Shown here: positions 36,568 through 46,286 of the stretch, in pieces | Layout of the letters: every line of letters begins with the position of its first letter | How positions within the stretch are numbered: position 1 is the first letter of the stretch | Program-made: the position numbers and the translations under genes | Assembly (NCBI GenBank): GCA_011391255.1 | Contig: JAABQV010000004.1 | Span: forward strand, 33,084-97,083 | Direction of reading: 5' to 3' | Length of the DNA stretch: 64,000 bases | Source of the DNA: Dechloromonas sp. | Lineage (GTDB): Bacteria; Pseudomonadota; Gammaproteobacteria; Burkholderiales; Rhodocyclaceae | Notes under the pieces: generated by a model | Told to the model about the DNA's origin: nothing | Databases searched by the model: none | What the model saw: only the letters and a program-made list of their open reading frames with translations

Positions 36568-37890
36568 TTATGCAAACAGATCTACCAAGCCTCTCCCCCG
36601 CTGAATTGGTGATCCCGCAGGTATTGAGCCTGAGTGACTCTCGGCCGGAAGTATAGCGTTTTCCCCTGACAAACGGTTCCCGTTGGCGAACTGGTTGGGC
36701 AACTCGCGCTGTTGCTGTTGTGATTGTGCGCCGACATTTGATTGGCCAAGGCTAATGCCCGCTGTCGATAGCATCTCGCGCAGATTCGGCAGGGCGTCTT
36801 CAATTGCTTTTCGTACCTCGGCGTGCGGAGAAACAAATGTGATGTTGGCCTGGTCTCCGTTCAGGTTCAGCGTTATCTGGACGGGGCCAAGCTGAGCTGG
36901 AGATATATTGATCTGGGCGACTTGCTGATCATTCTTTGCGATCCAGACAATCCGTTCATTAAAGTCGTGAGGCCATTGCTTATCCTGGATTGGCGTATTA
37001 ACCGTAGGATTGTTATTTGGTGCTCCCTGGCCCTGCTGAGCAGCCGGAGTGGCGAATACTGCAGAAAAAAGCGGCGGGTTTGAATTCCCGCTTGGCGTTT
37101 CACCGGCAAGATTTGCCGCTGCCTCGGGTTGTGAATGAATTAAGGGTGCCGGGTTTGCCGGCAGCGCCGTGAGCGGTGTCTGAACAGGATTTGCGCGTGC
37201 CTCGATGGCGGCCGGTTGAATGGGCGTCAATTTTTCAGGCACTGGTGAAACAATATCAGCAACCTGACTTCGGGACTGAAGATCAATGCTGAACTTCTCC
37301 CCTTTCGCTTTGTTATCGCCGGGAGGATTCGTCTGAACGAGTTTCAGTTCTTTTGCAATGGCCCGGTCAGCAATCCCTGGAGCCAAAATAGCCGGTGCCG
37401 CAACCGTAATCTGTGGCAGAGCGGCGTCTTTGACAACAGGTTGGGCAATGACTGCGGTAACCTGAGGTGCGATAGCTGGTACTGGAACGATATTAGGATT
37501 GATGCCTGGCTCGCTAATGCCAGTTTCAATCTCTTTCGACTGCTTTTCTGGTTTGTTACGGTCAACGTCGCCAAGCCCACTATTTTCTATTTTTTGGGGT
37601 GTCAGCGGCTGCGCAACTTGCGCCGTTGTGGCAGGATCCTGCGGGGCAAGCAAATCGTTGATCAGATCGCGTACCTTGTCGTGCCGTTTGTCGATGCCCG
37701 GTTTCTCTGGCTGGCCAATGGCAAGTGCATCCTTAGCGCTCAACGCAAAATCTGCGATTTGTCCGCCCAATAATGCGGCAAAATCAATGGCGCCGCCTCC
37801 CGCTGACGAGGCTAGGGCGTCACCCTGACCGGCAATACTGGCAGCGTTGCCGGAGATGGGTGTGATAGCGGGAATAATCGTAATGCCCAT
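36568..37890 (-). CDS. fliK: FliK, hook-length control protein
   Basis: Exported molecular ruler and switch signal. The 440 residues have a long Pro/Ala/Gln-rich N-terminal part of low complexity and the conserved C-terminal domain (PAQLGPVQITLNLNGDQANI, then VRKAIEDALPNLREMLSTAG). It has its own sigma-54-like promoter just upstream (37930-37944). A second FliK-like gene lies at 48471-49847. Confidence 0.95.
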   Translation of the reverse strand: MGITIIPAITPISGNAASIAGQGDALASSAGGGAIDFAALLGGQIADFALSAKDALAIGQPEKPGIDKRHDKVRDLINDLLAPQDPATTAQVAQPLTPQKIENSGLGDVDRNKPEKQSKEIETGISEPGINPNIVPVPAIAPQVTAVIAQPVVKDAALPQITVAAPAILAPGIADRAIAKELKLVQTNPPGDNKAKGEKFSIDLQSRSQVADIVSPVPEKLTPIQPAAIEARANPVQTPLTALPANPAPLIHSQPEAAANLAGETPSGNSNPPLFSAVFATPAAQQGQGAPNNNPTVNTPIQDKQWPHDFNERIVWIAKNDQQVAQINISPAQLGPVQITLNLNGDQANITFVSPHAEVRKAIEDALPNLREMLSTAGISLGQSNVGAQSQQQQRELPNQFANGNRLSGENAILPAESHSGSIPAGSPIQRGRGLVDLFA

Positions 37891-37929
37891 GTTGATTCCT
37901 TGAGTGACATCGAGTTGTCAAACAAGTAA

Positions 37930-37944
37930 GCAAATGGTGTGCCT
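37930..37944 (-). promoter_or_regulatory. Sigma-54 type promoter for fliK
   Basis: On the minus strand AGGCAC (plus 37939-37944), five bases, then TTGC (plus 37930-37933), followed by T. The GG-N10-GC spacing is exact and only the first base differs from TGGCAC-N5-TTGC. It lies in the short gap between fliJ and fliK, ~40 bases before the fliK ATG, so fliK to fliR can be transcribed separately from fliFGHIJ. Confidence 0.7.
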
Positions 37945-37949
37945 ATGGG

Positions 37950-38405
37950 CTATTCGTCTCCAGCAGGGTCACGAGTTACAAACTTGCGTGTTGAAAATTC
38001 ATCCAGAATCTTCTGTTCTTGCTTTCCGCTGTGCAAGCGTTCGCGAACATCGTGCCTTACCGACAGGGTGTCAATTGCCTTCAAACGCTTGTTCTGTTCT
38101 TTCCAATGATCTTGCCCGGCCGCCGTGCTGCTCTCTGAATGGCGAACTGCCATGTCCTGCTGGGTAATCGCTTGGTCGATGCGAGCCAGAAAATCCTGAT
38201 AGTTTTTCAGGATGGAACGGGTAATTCCCTGCTCAGTTGCATCGCGCAGACGCTGCGCATATTCCTCGCGATATTGTTCGAGCATTTGCAGACGGCTTTT
38301 GGCATTTTGTTCTGCCGCAATTAGTTTGCCGAGTTGCCGGGTGGCTTCGTCGGAACGGGTTTGCATCAATTCAAGCAAAGGTTGAAGCGAGAAAGTTTGG
38401 ACCAT
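37950..38405 (-). CDS. fliJ: FliJ, export ATPase-associated chaperone
   Basis: Coiled-coil protein of 151 residues that links the FliI ATPase to FlhA. Almost wholly helical, with the FliJ N-terminal pattern (FSLQPLLELMQTRSDEATRQ). It sits six bases after fliI. Confidence 0.95.
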   Translation of the reverse strand: MVQTFSLQPLLELMQTRSDEATRQLGKLIAAEQNAKSRLQMLEQYREEYAQRLRDATEQGITRSILKNYQDFLARIDQAITQQDMAVRHSESSTAAGQDHWKEQNKRLKAIDTLSVRHDVRERLHSGKQEQKILDEFSTRKFVTRDPAGDE

Positions 38406-38411
38406 GTTTTA

Positions 38412-39827
38412 TCAGAATACGGTGTTGAGTGCGCCGACGCTGCTAGCAAAATCGGATTGCTCACTCAACTGCTGCTGCAGGAAGCCTTCCATTCGCGGAT
38501 AGAGCGCGATGGCCTGATCAAGAACGGGGTCGGAGCCAGGTGCATAGGCGCCAACCGAAATCAGATCACGTGAGCGCTGGTAGCGGGCGAAAAGAACCTT
38601 GAAGCGTCGAATCTGCTCGAAATGACCTGGCGTAATCAAATTAACCATGGCGCGACTGATTGATTGCTCAATGTCGATCGCCGGGTAGTGTCCGGCATCA
38701 GCCAGCGAGCGGGATAGAACGATGTGGCCATCAAGGATGGCCCGTGCCGAGTCGGCGATCGGGTCTTGCTGGTCATCGCCTTCTACCAGAACGGTATAAA
38801 AGGCAGTAATTGATCCACCGCTTTCCGGCCCATTGCCGGCGCGCTCAACCAACTGTGGCAGACGGGCGAAAACTGACGGAGGATAGCCCCGGGTAGCCGG
38901 CGGTTCACCAATCGACAAGGCAATTTCACGCTGCGCCATTGCGTAACGGGTCAGCGAATCCATGATCAGCAAAACATGTTTGCCCTGGTCGCGAAAATGC
39001 TCGGCAATTGACGTGGCATAGGCGGCGCCCTGCAATCGCATCAATGGCCCGGTATCAGCTGGTGCAGCAACCACAACGGCTCGGCGCATTCCTTCTTCGC
39101 CAAGAATTTGCTCAATGAATTCCTTGACCTCACGTCCGCGTTCGCCGATCAGGCCAACCACAATGATCTCGGCCTCGGTGTAGCGCGCCATCATGCCGAG
39201 CAGAACGGACTTACCAACCCCGGAGCCAGCAAATAACCCCATGCGCTGACCGCGCCCGACTGTCAATAGGGCATTGATCGCACGAATGCCGACATCGAGT
39301 GGCTGTTCGATGGCAGCGCGCGTCATCGGGTTGATCGGGCGGCTTTGCAGCGGGCGCGATTGTGTCGTCAGTAGCGGACCTTTGGAATCCAATGGCCGGC
39401 CGGAACCGTCGAGAACCCGGCCAAGTAGTTCATTCCCGACCGGAGCCTGCTTGGCTCGATCAACGGCGCGCCGCTTGTGCTTTAGTGGATGATCAACGCT
39501 GGGGCTGGCATTCGGCGCCTCAAAAGCCACCACATTGGCACCTGGTGCAAGCCCGTAAACGTCATCCGAGGGCATCAGGTAAAGTTTTTCACCCGCAAAC
39601 CCAACAACTTCAGCCTCAACCGGCAGGCCAGTCTGTGGATAAATGCGGCAGGAGCTGCCCAAAGGCAGTTTCAGCCCGGAGGCTTCCATGATCAGGCCAT
39701 TGATTCGCGTTAGCCGGCCGACTGACCACAAGGGTTGGGCGGAACTGGCCGCCAGGCGACAACCTTCGAGAAAACGTTGCCAGCGCCCGCTATGGTCCGG
39801 CAGCTCGCTTAAAGCTTGCTCTGCCAT
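38412..39827 (-). CDS. fliI: FliI, flagellar export ATPase
   Basis: F1-beta-like ATPase that energises substrate unfolding and entry. The 471 residues have Walker A ([20 protein letters not shown]), Walker B region ([20 protein letters not shown]) and the T3SS ATPase signature ([18 protein letters not shown]). Overlaps fliH by 19 bases. Confidence 0.98.
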   Translation of the reverse strand: MAEQALSELPDHSGRWQRFLEGCRLAASSAQPLWSVGRLTRINGLIMEASGLKLPLGSSCRIYPQTGLPVEAEVVGFAGEKLYLMPSDDVYGLAPGANVVAFEAPNASPSVDHPLKHKRRAVDRAKQAPVGNELLGRVLDGSGRPLDSKGPLLTTQSRPLQSRPINPMTRAAIEQPLDVGIRAINALLTVGRGQRMGLFAGSGVGKSVLLGMMARYTEAEIIVVGLIGERGREVKEFIEQILGEEGMRRAVVVAAPADTGPLMRLQGAAYATSIAEHFRDQGKHVLLIMDSLTRYAMAQREIALSIGEPPATRGYPPSVFARLPQLVERAGNGPESGGSITAFYTVLVEGDDQQDPIADSARAILDGHIVLSRSLADAGHYPAIDIEQSISRAMVNLITPGHFEQIRRFKVLFARYQRSRDLISVGAYAPGSDPVLDQAIALYPRMEGFLQQQLSEQSDFASSVGALNTVF

Positions 39828-40507
39828 TCGATGGGCTCCGTACCAATCGCCTCAAGGACACGCTTCCAACGGGTCTCAATCGTCGCGTCAATCTCACTGG
39901 TGCCTGCCTTGAGCGAACAACCGCCTTGAGTGACCGCGTCATCATCAACAATTTGCGTTCCGGTTTGCTGCAATTGATCACCGATCTGCTCACGAATCAT
40001 CAGCGCGTCAGCTGGATTCAAATACAACACGAGATGTCCGTGGTGGAGCGGTAAGGCAGAAATTGCTTCACGAATTACCGGCAGGAGAACGTCATTCCGG
40101 ACCTTGATCGTGCCTCGAATAACCTGAGCAGCAACCTCAAGGGCGAGATCAAGCACTTGGTCAGCAATCGTTTGATCCATGCTTGCGATGGCTGCCTGGA
40201 GGTTGCTGATCAGGCCGGATAGCTTTGCCAACTCGCTGGCCATTGCCGCAGTATGATTTTCTACCCCGGCTTGACGCCCTTCTGCAAAGCCTGCCTCGTA
40301 ACCTTCGTTGCGCGCACTTTCGTTGATGCGCTCGATATCGGCGGCAGTGGGCAAGCCTATCGTGGTAATGACTTCTTCTTCAGTGTGCTCGGCGATTTTA
40401 GGTGCGCTTGGGTGTGCCGGCTTGGTCGCCTTTGGCTTTGATTCGAAGGAGTTGGCGTTCCAGCGCTGATAAGCTGCCAAATCTTCTTTGGGAATAAAAC
40501 CAGCCAT
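39809..40507 (-). CDS. fliH: FliH, regulator of the export ATPase
   Basis: Stator-like regulator of FliI, 232 residues. The N-terminal half is charged and helical with a Gly-spaced segment ([14 protein letters not shown]) typical of FliH. The C-terminal domain ([20 protein letters not shown], then [20 protein letters not shown]) matches the family end. ATG at 40507, nine bases after fliG. Confidence 0.96.
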   Translation of the reverse strand: MAGFIPKEDLAAYQRWNANSFESKPKATKPAHPSAPKIAEHTEEEVITTIGLPTAADIERINESARNEGYEAGFAEGRQAGVENHTAAMASELAKLSGLISNLQAAIASMDQTIADQVLDLALEVAAQVIRGTIKVRNDVLLPVIREAISALPLHHGHLVLYLNPADALMIREQIGDQLQQTGTQIVDDDAVTQGGCSLKAGTSEIDATIETRWKRVLEAIGTEPIEWQSKL

Positions 40508-40515
40508 TGTTGCGA

Positions 40516-41520
40516 TTACAGCATTTGCTCGCCACCGGCACCGCCGAGGACGATCTGACCTTCGTCGGCCAGGCGGCGGACGACTTTGAGGATCTCTTTC
40601 TGTTCGGATTCGACTTCGGACAAGCGAACCGGGCCTTTCGATTCGAGATCTTCGCGGAGCATTTCGGCAGCACGTTGCGACATGTTCTTGAAGATCTTTT
40701 CGCGCAGATCGGGCGAGGCGCCTTTGAGGGCGAGAATCAAAGAGTCGGACTGGACTTCGCGCAAGATGAGCTGGATTGAGCGATCATCGATGTCCATAAG
40801 ATTCTCGAAAACGAACATTTCGTCGAGAATTTTCTGGGCGAGATCGGGGTCATATTCGCGGATCGCATCAACCACGGACGTTTCGTTGGCCGTGCCAATA
40901 AAGTTGAGAATCTCGGCCACGGCCCGTACCCCACCCATGGCAGTCCGCTTGACGCTGCCGGAGCCGGAAAGTATCCGCATCATGGCCTCATTCAACTCAC
41001 GCAGCGCCGCCGGCTGGATGCCTTCCAGGGTTGCAATACGTAACACCACGTCGTTACGCAGACGTTCGGTAAAGTGATTGAGAATTTCGCTGGCGTGATC
41101 GTGCTCGAGGTGCACCAGAATGGTAGAGATGATCTGCGGATGTTCGTTCTTGATCAGGTCGGCAACGGTGGGCGCGTCCATCCATTTCAATCCTTCGATA
41201 CCCGAGGTTTCGCCACCCTGCAAAATGCGTGAAATGAGATTAGAGGCTTTGTCGTCACCGAGCGCCTTGGTCAACACCGAGCGCACATAGCTGTCAGTGT
41301 CTACGTGCACCGCCGAGTGCTCTTCGGCTTCTTTGAGAAAGCTGTCAAGCACTGCTTCAACGGTGGCACGAGGAACGCTCTTCATGCCGGCCATGGCGTG
41401 GCCGATTTTTTGCACCTCGCGCGGGCCGAGGTGCTTTAAAACTTCGGCAGCAAGATCTTCGCCCAATGCAATTAGCAGGCTGGCACTTTTGTCCAGTCCT
41501 TCTTCGGGGCTAGCTGCCAT
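40516..41520 (-). CDS. fliG: FliG, motor switch protein
   Basis: Rotor protein of 334 residues that touches the stator. The N-terminal domain binds FliF (SASLLIALGEDLAAEVLKHL); the middle domain and the C-terminal torque helix are present (SPDLREKIFKNMSQRAAEML). Overlaps fliF by eleven bases. Confidence 0.98.
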   Translation of the reverse strand: MAASPEEGLDKSASLLIALGEDLAAEVLKHLGPREVQKIGHAMAGMKSVPRATVEAVLDSFLKEAEEHSAVHVDTDSYVRSVLTKALGDDKASNLISRILQGGETSGIEGLKWMDAPTVADLIKNEHPQIISTILVHLEHDHASEILNHFTERLRNDVVLRIATLEGIQPAALRELNEAMMRILSGSGSVKRTAMGGVRAVAEILNFIGTANETSVVDAIREYDPDLAQKILDEMFVFENLMDIDDRSIQLILREVQSDSLILALKGASPDLREKIFKNMSQRAAEMLREDLESKGPVRLSEVESEQKEILKVVRRLADEGQIVLGGAGGEQML

Positions 41521-43267
41521 TGGCGTTCATCCAGTCTTTAATAATGTTGGCGACGGCTTGCGAGTCGGCCTGCGCGATATCACGCGCCTTCTGGACCTTG
41601 ATCGCGTAATGGTCAATACGCACGATGTCTTCACCCATTTCACCGGATTCACCAGCTATCCTGATATGACCAACCGATCCGGCGACGCCCTCTGCCGTTT
41701 CCAGATCCTTTCTGGCGGTAGCCGGCGGGAACATGGTCTTGAGTGAGGGCTGAATCACCTTGAGGTAAAGGAAGGCGACAATACCGGCAATCAGCAAGTA
41801 CTTGAAGATGTCCTTGCCGTAAGAAACAACTTCCGGATCCTTCCAGATCGGCAGTTCCGCATCGCTCTTGTCGATTGCGGTAAACGGCGAATTCGCCATG
41901 GAAAGTGAGTCGCCGCGTTCCTTGCTAAAGCCCATCGCCTCGCGAACCAATTCGTTGATCTGCTTCATTTCGGCATCCGGCAGCGCCTTGGTGACGGCCT
42001 TGCCGGCCTTGTCGATTTCCTTGCGGTGATTGACGACAACTGCCGCCGACAACCTCCGGATACTGCCCATCGACTGCTTGGTGTAGCGAACGGTTTTGTC
42101 GATTTCGAAATTGGTCGTCGCCGTCTTGCTGGTGCTGAGCGGGGTGCCCAGCGGATTGAGCGGTGACTTTATGCCGGCTGCCTCCAGGCGCCCCTGGGTC
42201 TCTTCGGGTTTAAGGGGCTTGCCTGGTGTCGCGGCGTTCGGGCCGGTGGGTGGCGTCGTGAGCGGGGCAGTAGCCGGAACCGGAGGTTGATTGGTCAGGG
42301 CGCCGGGGACGCCGCCCGTCGTTTGGTTGACGTTTGCGGATTCATTACTTTGCAGGCTCCGTATGCTGGACGTTTCCGGCGTGTTGTTTGGCCGATAGGT
42401 CTCAGCCGTTTGTTCACTTTGCGAAAAATCGATGTCTGCAGCAATCTGAACTTTGAAATTTCCTTCACCGAGCAAAGGCTTCAGGATGTCCTCGATACGT
42501 TTGCCGATCGAGTCTTCCTGATCGCGAACGTACTTGATCTGCGCTGAATCAAGACCGGCCTCGCCGAATTTGCTTTTGGGTTGCGAAAGCATGGCGCCAG
42601 TCTGGTCAATAATCGCGACATTGCCGGCGAGCATCTGCGGGACGCTGGCAGAAACCAGATGGGTGATGCCGGCGATTTGCCCGGCGTCCAGCGTGCGCCC
42701 GCCGTACAGATTGAGCAACACGGAAGCGGTAGGCTTTTGTTCTTCGCGAATGAAAACGGAGGGTTTGGGGATGGCCAAATGCACCCGCGCTGAAGCGATG
42801 GCGCCAATCGACATGATCGTTCGTGCCAATTCGCCCTCAAGTCCGCGCTGGTAGTTAACCTGCTCGGCGAACTGACTGATGCCGAATTTCTGATTTTCCA
42901 TCAACTCGAAGCCGACCATACCACCGCGCGGCAAGCCTTGCGAGGCGAGCTTCAGGCGAACCTCATGTACCCGACTGGAGGGCACCATGACGGAGCCGTT
43001 GTCCGACATTTTGTGTGGAATATTCTGCTGTTCGAGTTGCGTGATGATGGCGCCGCCATCTTTCTCGCCCAGATTGGAGAAAAGCACCTTCCAGTTGGGT
43101 TGTTGGGCCCACAACAGGGCGCCGACACTAATGGCAATGATTGCCGCCAAGCCCACTACGAAACCGACTTTTTGTTGGATGGCGAGTCGGTTGAACGCAT
43201 CGCGCAGGCGCTCAAGGGAGTTCCCTAAGCCTGGGTTGCCTGCGATGGTGTCAGAAGTTGCTGCCAT
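41510..43267 (-). CDS. fliF: FliF, MS-ring protein
   Basis: Builds the MS ring in the inner membrane. The 585 residues have TM1 (VGFVVGLAAIIAISVGALLW), the ring-building motifs (LYGGRTLDAGQIAGITHLVS) and a variable periplasmic loop rich in Pro/Thr. TM2 is near residue 485, followed by the FliG-binding tail. First gene of the minus-strand fli unit, divergent from fleS. Confidence 0.98.
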   Translation of the reverse strand: MAATSDTIAGNPGLGNSLERLRDAFNRLAIQQKVGFVVGLAAIIAISVGALLWAQQPNWKVLFSNLGEKDGGAIITQLEQQNIPHKMSDNGSVMVPSSRVHEVRLKLASQGLPRGGMVGFELMENQKFGISQFAEQVNYQRGLEGELARTIMSIGAIASARVHLAIPKPSVFIREEQKPTASVLLNLYGGRTLDAGQIAGITHLVSASVPQMLAGNVAIIDQTGAMLSQPKSKFGEAGLDSAQIKYVRDQEDSIGKRIEDILKPLLGEGNFKVQIAADIDFSQSEQTAETYRPNNTPETSSIRSLQSNESANVNQTTGGVPGALTNQPPVPATAPLTTPPTGPNAATPGKPLKPEETQGRLEAAGIKSPLNPLGTPLSTSKTATTNFEIDKTVRYTKQSMGSIRRLSAAVVVNHRKEIDKAGKAVTKALPDAEMKQINELVREAMGFSKERGDSLSMANSPFTAIDKSDAELPIWKDPEVVSYGKDIFKYLLIAGIVAFLYLKVIQPSLKTMFPPATARKDLETAEGVAGSVGHIRIAGESGEMGEDIVRIDHYAIKVQKARDIAQADSQAVANIIKDWMNANGS

Positions 43268-43304
43268 TAATGCCCGGTTAAATATTGGTAAAACAGAAGA
43301 AGAA

Positions 43305-43319
43305 TCAAACAGGAAGCCA
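43305..43319 (-). promoter_or_regulatory. Possible sigma-54 promoter for fliF
   Basis: On the minus strand TGGCTT (plus 43314-43319), five bases, then TTGA (plus 43305-43308). The -24 GG is present but the -12 dinucleotide is GA rather than GC. Position, 38 bases before fliF in the fleS-fliF divergent gap, is right; the match is weaker than at flgB, fliE or fliK. Confidence 0.4.
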
Positions 43320-43375
43320 AATTATCCTAGAAATATTCTACTATTACCCGCGCTGAATTGATCCTAACATTTTCG

Positions 43376-44560
43376 ATGCCTACTCCAGAGCCAAAACCCG
43401 CCGATCCTGACGCAAATCTTAAAGCTGCCGAATTGCAGCGCGCTTTTGCTGTTTTCAATCAGGTTTCTGCTGAATTGACGCAAGCCTATGAGTCCTTGCA
43501 GGGCAGGGCTGCGTCACTGACGGCTGAATTGGCTGTCGCCAATGGTGAGTTGCGCCGGCAATATCAGGAAAAAGAAGCGCTCTCCGAGCGCCTCTCGTCT
43601 TTGCTCGATGCGCTGCCGGCGGGCGTCGTTTTACTTGATCAGTCGGCGCTGGTTGTTGCGCTCAACCCTGCCGCCATGACTTTTCTGGGTGCCAATGCAA
43701 TGGGGCAGCATTGGGGCGATGTCGTGCGCCAGTCGCTGGAGCCGACGATGACCGTGGGTGAGTGGTTGCTGGGAGAAATGCGCGTCTCAATCGCCGAAAA
43801 TGCGCTCGCTTCGGGTGGAGGGAAAATTATGCTGATCCATAACGTCACCGCTGCCCACGGCATGAAGGCCGAACTCGAACGCAATCAGCGCCTGGTCGCC
43901 ATGGGGGAAATGGCTGCATCACTGGCTCACCAATTGCGCACGCCGCTGGCGGCAGCGCTGCTCTACACATCCAATCTTGGCCAGGAGGGGGTTTCCGATG
44001 CGGCGCGGGTGCGCTTTTCCGAGAAGGCCAGTGGCCAGTTGCGGCGCCTTGAGCGACTGATTCAGGATGTGTTGCTTTTTGCGCGCGGCGAAAGTATCGG
44101 GCGTGACGTCATTCCGGCCAGTGATTTACTGCAGGAGGCGGCGCAAACGGTTGAACAGTTGATGCGTGAGAACGGTGTTGAGTTTGTTACGGTCGACGGC
44201 TGTTTTGGGGCAAAAATTGTTGGCGCCCACAAGGCGCTGTACGGTGCTCTGGTGAATTTGCTGGAGAACGCCATGCAGGCAACGCCGGCGGGCGGCAAAA
44301 TTTGCCTGACCGGCAAAAATTGCGGTGACCTGCTGGAAATTGCCGTGCGTGATAATGGCCCCGGCGTACCGCCGGATAAGCAATCACGAATATTTGATCC
44401 GTTTTACACGACCAAAGGGCAGGGCACCGGGCTTGGTCTGGCTATTGCATTGGGCGTCGTGCGGGCGCATGGTGGCGCTATTGAACTAAATTCAGTGCCC
44501 GGCGAAGGCGCCGAGTTTGTCATCAAGCTGCCGATAGGGGCAGCGGAGAGCGAAAGTTAA
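43376..44560 (+). CDS. fleS: FleS-type sensor histidine kinase (FlrB family)
   Basis: Cytoplasmic kinase that phosphorylates the sigma-54 activator FleR. About 394 residues: an N-terminal coiled coil, a PAS-like segment (LLDALPAGVVLLDQSALVVA), the HisKA motif (SLAHQLRTPLAAALLYTSN) and the HATPase domain (NLLENAMQATPAGG, DNGPGVP, GTGLGLAIA). No membrane helix is seen. The start is uncertain: ATG at 43376 is used; an in-frame TTG at 43358 is possible, and neither has a clear ribosome site. It is divergent from fliF and four bases before fleR. Confidence 0.92.
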   Translation: MPTPEPKPADPDANLKAAELQRAFAVFNQVSAELTQAYESLQGRAASLTAELAVANGELRRQYQEKEALSERLSSLLDALPAGVVLLDQSALVVALNPAAMTFLGANAMGQHWGDVVRQSLEPTMTVGEWLLGEMRVSIAENALASGGGKIMLIHNVTAAHGMKAELERNQRLVAMGEMAASLAHQLRTPLAAALLYTSNLGQEGVSDAARVRFSEKASGQLRRLERLIQDVLLFARGESIGRDVIPASDLLQEAAQTVEQLMRENGVEFVTVDGCFGAKIVGAHKALYGALVNLLENAMQATPAGGKICLTGKNCGDLLEIAVRDNGPGVPPDKQSRIFDPFYTTKGQGTGLGLAIALGVVRAHGGAIELNSVPGEGAEFVIKLPIGAAESES

Positions 44561-44564
44561 AACA

Positions 44565-45914
44565 ATGAGCGAACACAGTTTGCCGATTTTGATCGTCGAA
44601 GATGATGCCAGCCTGCGCGAAGCGATTGGCGATACGCTGGAATTAGCCGGGCGTGCCTATTTTGCGGTCGATGGTGGCGAAGCGGCCCTGCGCGTATTGA
44701 ATGAACAGGCGTTTTCGATTGTCGTCAGCGATGTGCGCATGATGCCGATGGACGGCATCACCTTGCTCAAGGAAATCCGCGCCCGCCTGCCGCATTTGCC
44801 GGTGGTTTTGATGACCGCCTATGCCGAGGTTGAAAAAGCCGTTGATGCGATGCGCTCCGGCGCTTGCGACTTCCTGCTCAAGCCCTTCGAACCCAAGGCA
44901 TTGCTGGCGCATATCAACAAATATGAGCTGGTTGCCAGCGAAAATTCTGCCGGGGTGATTTCCAGCGACCCGGCCAGTCGCGATCTATTCACCATGGCGC
45001 AGCGCGTCGCGCAAACCGACGCTACCGTTTTGCTGACCGGTGAGTCGGGTGTCGGCAAAGAGGTAGTGGCGCGCTTCATTCATCGCAACTCGGCTCGTCA
45101 AAAGGGGCCGTTTGTCGCAATCAACTGCGCGGCGATTCCCGATAGCCTGTTGGAAGCCACCTTGTTCGGTTACGAAAAAGGCGCTTTTACCGGTGCCCAG
45201 CAGGCGCAGGCCGGCAAATTCGAGCAGGCGCAGGATGGCACGCTGTTGCTCGACGAAGTTACCGAAATGCCGATGGGGCTGCAGGCCAAACTGCTGCGCG
45301 TTTTGCAGGAGCGTGAAGTGGAGCGGGTTGGTGGCAAAAAGCCGGTGGCGCTCAATATTCGCATTATCGCCACCTCCAACCGAGATATGGCAGAGGCAGT
45401 GGCCAAAGGCGGCTTCCGTGAAGATTTGTTTTACCGGCTTAATGTCTTCCCGGTTGCTATTCCCGCCCTGCGTCAGCGACCTTTGGATATCGTACCGATT
45501 GCCCGCCATTTTTTAGTCGAGCATGGTGCTCGATTTGCCAGAAACGGGGTGAATCTCTCTAGTGCTGCTGAGCACGCAATGATCACCCATGACTGGCCAG
45601 GCAATGTGAGAGAACTCGAGAACGTCATTCAGCGGGCGCTGATCCTGTCGACCGGCTCGGTAATTGACCCGCAACACTTGCATCTGTCAGCACGTGTCGT
45701 GGAGCATGCTGCCGCACGGCCAGTCATGTCCAGCCAGGGTGACAGCGAAATCAAACCGGATAGCATGAAGGATATTGAGCGTGAGCACATTCTCCGTGCG
45801 CTTGAGGAAGCTGGCGGCTCGCGTAAGTTGGCGATTGAGCGGTTGGGTATATCAGAGCGCACCTTGCGCTACAAGTTGCAGCAGTACCGTGAAGAAGGAT
45901 TCTTTAAGGGGTAA
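44565..45914 (+). CDS. fleR: FleR-type sigma-54 activator (FlrC family)
   Basis: Response regulator that activates sigma-54 flagellar promoters. The 449 residues have an N-terminal receiver (Asp56 in VSDVRMMPMDG), an AAA+ domain with Walker A (GESGVGKE, 159-166) and an intact GAFTGA loop (206-211) for sigma-54 contact. A Fis-type helix-turn-helix lies at the C-terminus (GGSRKLAIERLGISERTLRY). Likely targets in the window are flgB, fliE, fliK and perhaps fliF. The master regulator FleQ/FlrA is not in the window. Confidence 0.95.
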   Translation: MSEHSLPILIVEDDASLREAIGDTLELAGRAYFAVDGGEAALRVLNEQAFSIVVSDVRMMPMDGITLLKEIRARLPHLPVVLMTAYAEVEKAVDAMRSGACDFLLKPFEPKALLAHINKYELVASENSAGVISSDPASRDLFTMAQRVAQTDATVLLTGESGVGKEVVARFIHRNSARQKGPFVAINCAAIPDSLLEATLFGYEKGAFTGAQQAQAGKFEQAQDGTLLLDEVTEMPMGLQAKLLRVLQEREVERVGGKKPVALNIRIIATSNRDMAEAVAKGGFREDLFYRLNVFPVAIPALRQRPLDIVPIARHFLVEHGARFARNGVNLSSAAEHAMITHDWPGNVRELENVIQRALILSTGSVIDPQHLHLSARVVEHAAARPVMSSQGDSEIKPDSMKDIEREHILRALEEAGGSRKLAIERLGISERTLRYKLQQYREEGFFKG

Positions 45915-45917
45915 TTC

Positions 45918-45932
45918 TGGCCTGAGTATTGC
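45918..45932 (+). promoter_or_regulatory. Sigma-54 type promoter for fliE
   Basis: TGGCCT (45918-45923), five bases, then TTGC (45929-45932), followed by TT. The GG-N10-GC spacing is exact. It begins just after the fleR stop and lies 31 bases before the fliE ATG, with AAAGGAG between. Confidence 0.7.
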
Positions 45933-45962
45933 TTGTATTTAGGCAAGTTAAAGGAGTTGGCT

Positions 45963-46286
45963 ATGGACACAAATGGTATCGAGCAAATGCTCAGCGTCTT
46001 GCGCAGCACCGCCGCGCAGGCAACAAGTAAACCTGCAGAGAGCGCCGGCCAGGTTGCCGGAGGGCCGAGTTTTGCCGATGTTTTGCAAAATTCCATCAGT
46101 AAAGTGAACCAGACTCAGCTTCAGGCAAACGCCATGGCTGACAATTTAGTGGCCGGGGATAATTCTAAAAGCCTGCACGAGGTGATGATCGCCCTGCAAA
46201 CGGCAAGCGTCTCTTTTCAGGAGATGGTTCAGGTTCGTAATAAACTGGTAAGTGCCTACCAGGATGTGATGAATATCCAGGTTTGA
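45963..46286 (+). CDS. fliE: FliE, MS ring-rod junction protein
   Basis: Joins the MS ring to the rod. The 107 residues end with the conserved FliE segment (LHEVMIALQTASVSFQEMVQ, then VRNKLVSAYQDVMNIQV). AAAGGAG lies before the ATG at 45963. It appears as a single-gene unit on the plus strand, separate from the fliF operon. Confidence 0.96.
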   Translation: MDTNGIEQMLSVLRSTAAQATSKPAESAGQVAGGPSFADVLQNSISKVNQTQLQANAMADNLVAGDNSKSLHEVMIALQTASVSFQEMVQVRNKLVSAYQDVMNIQV

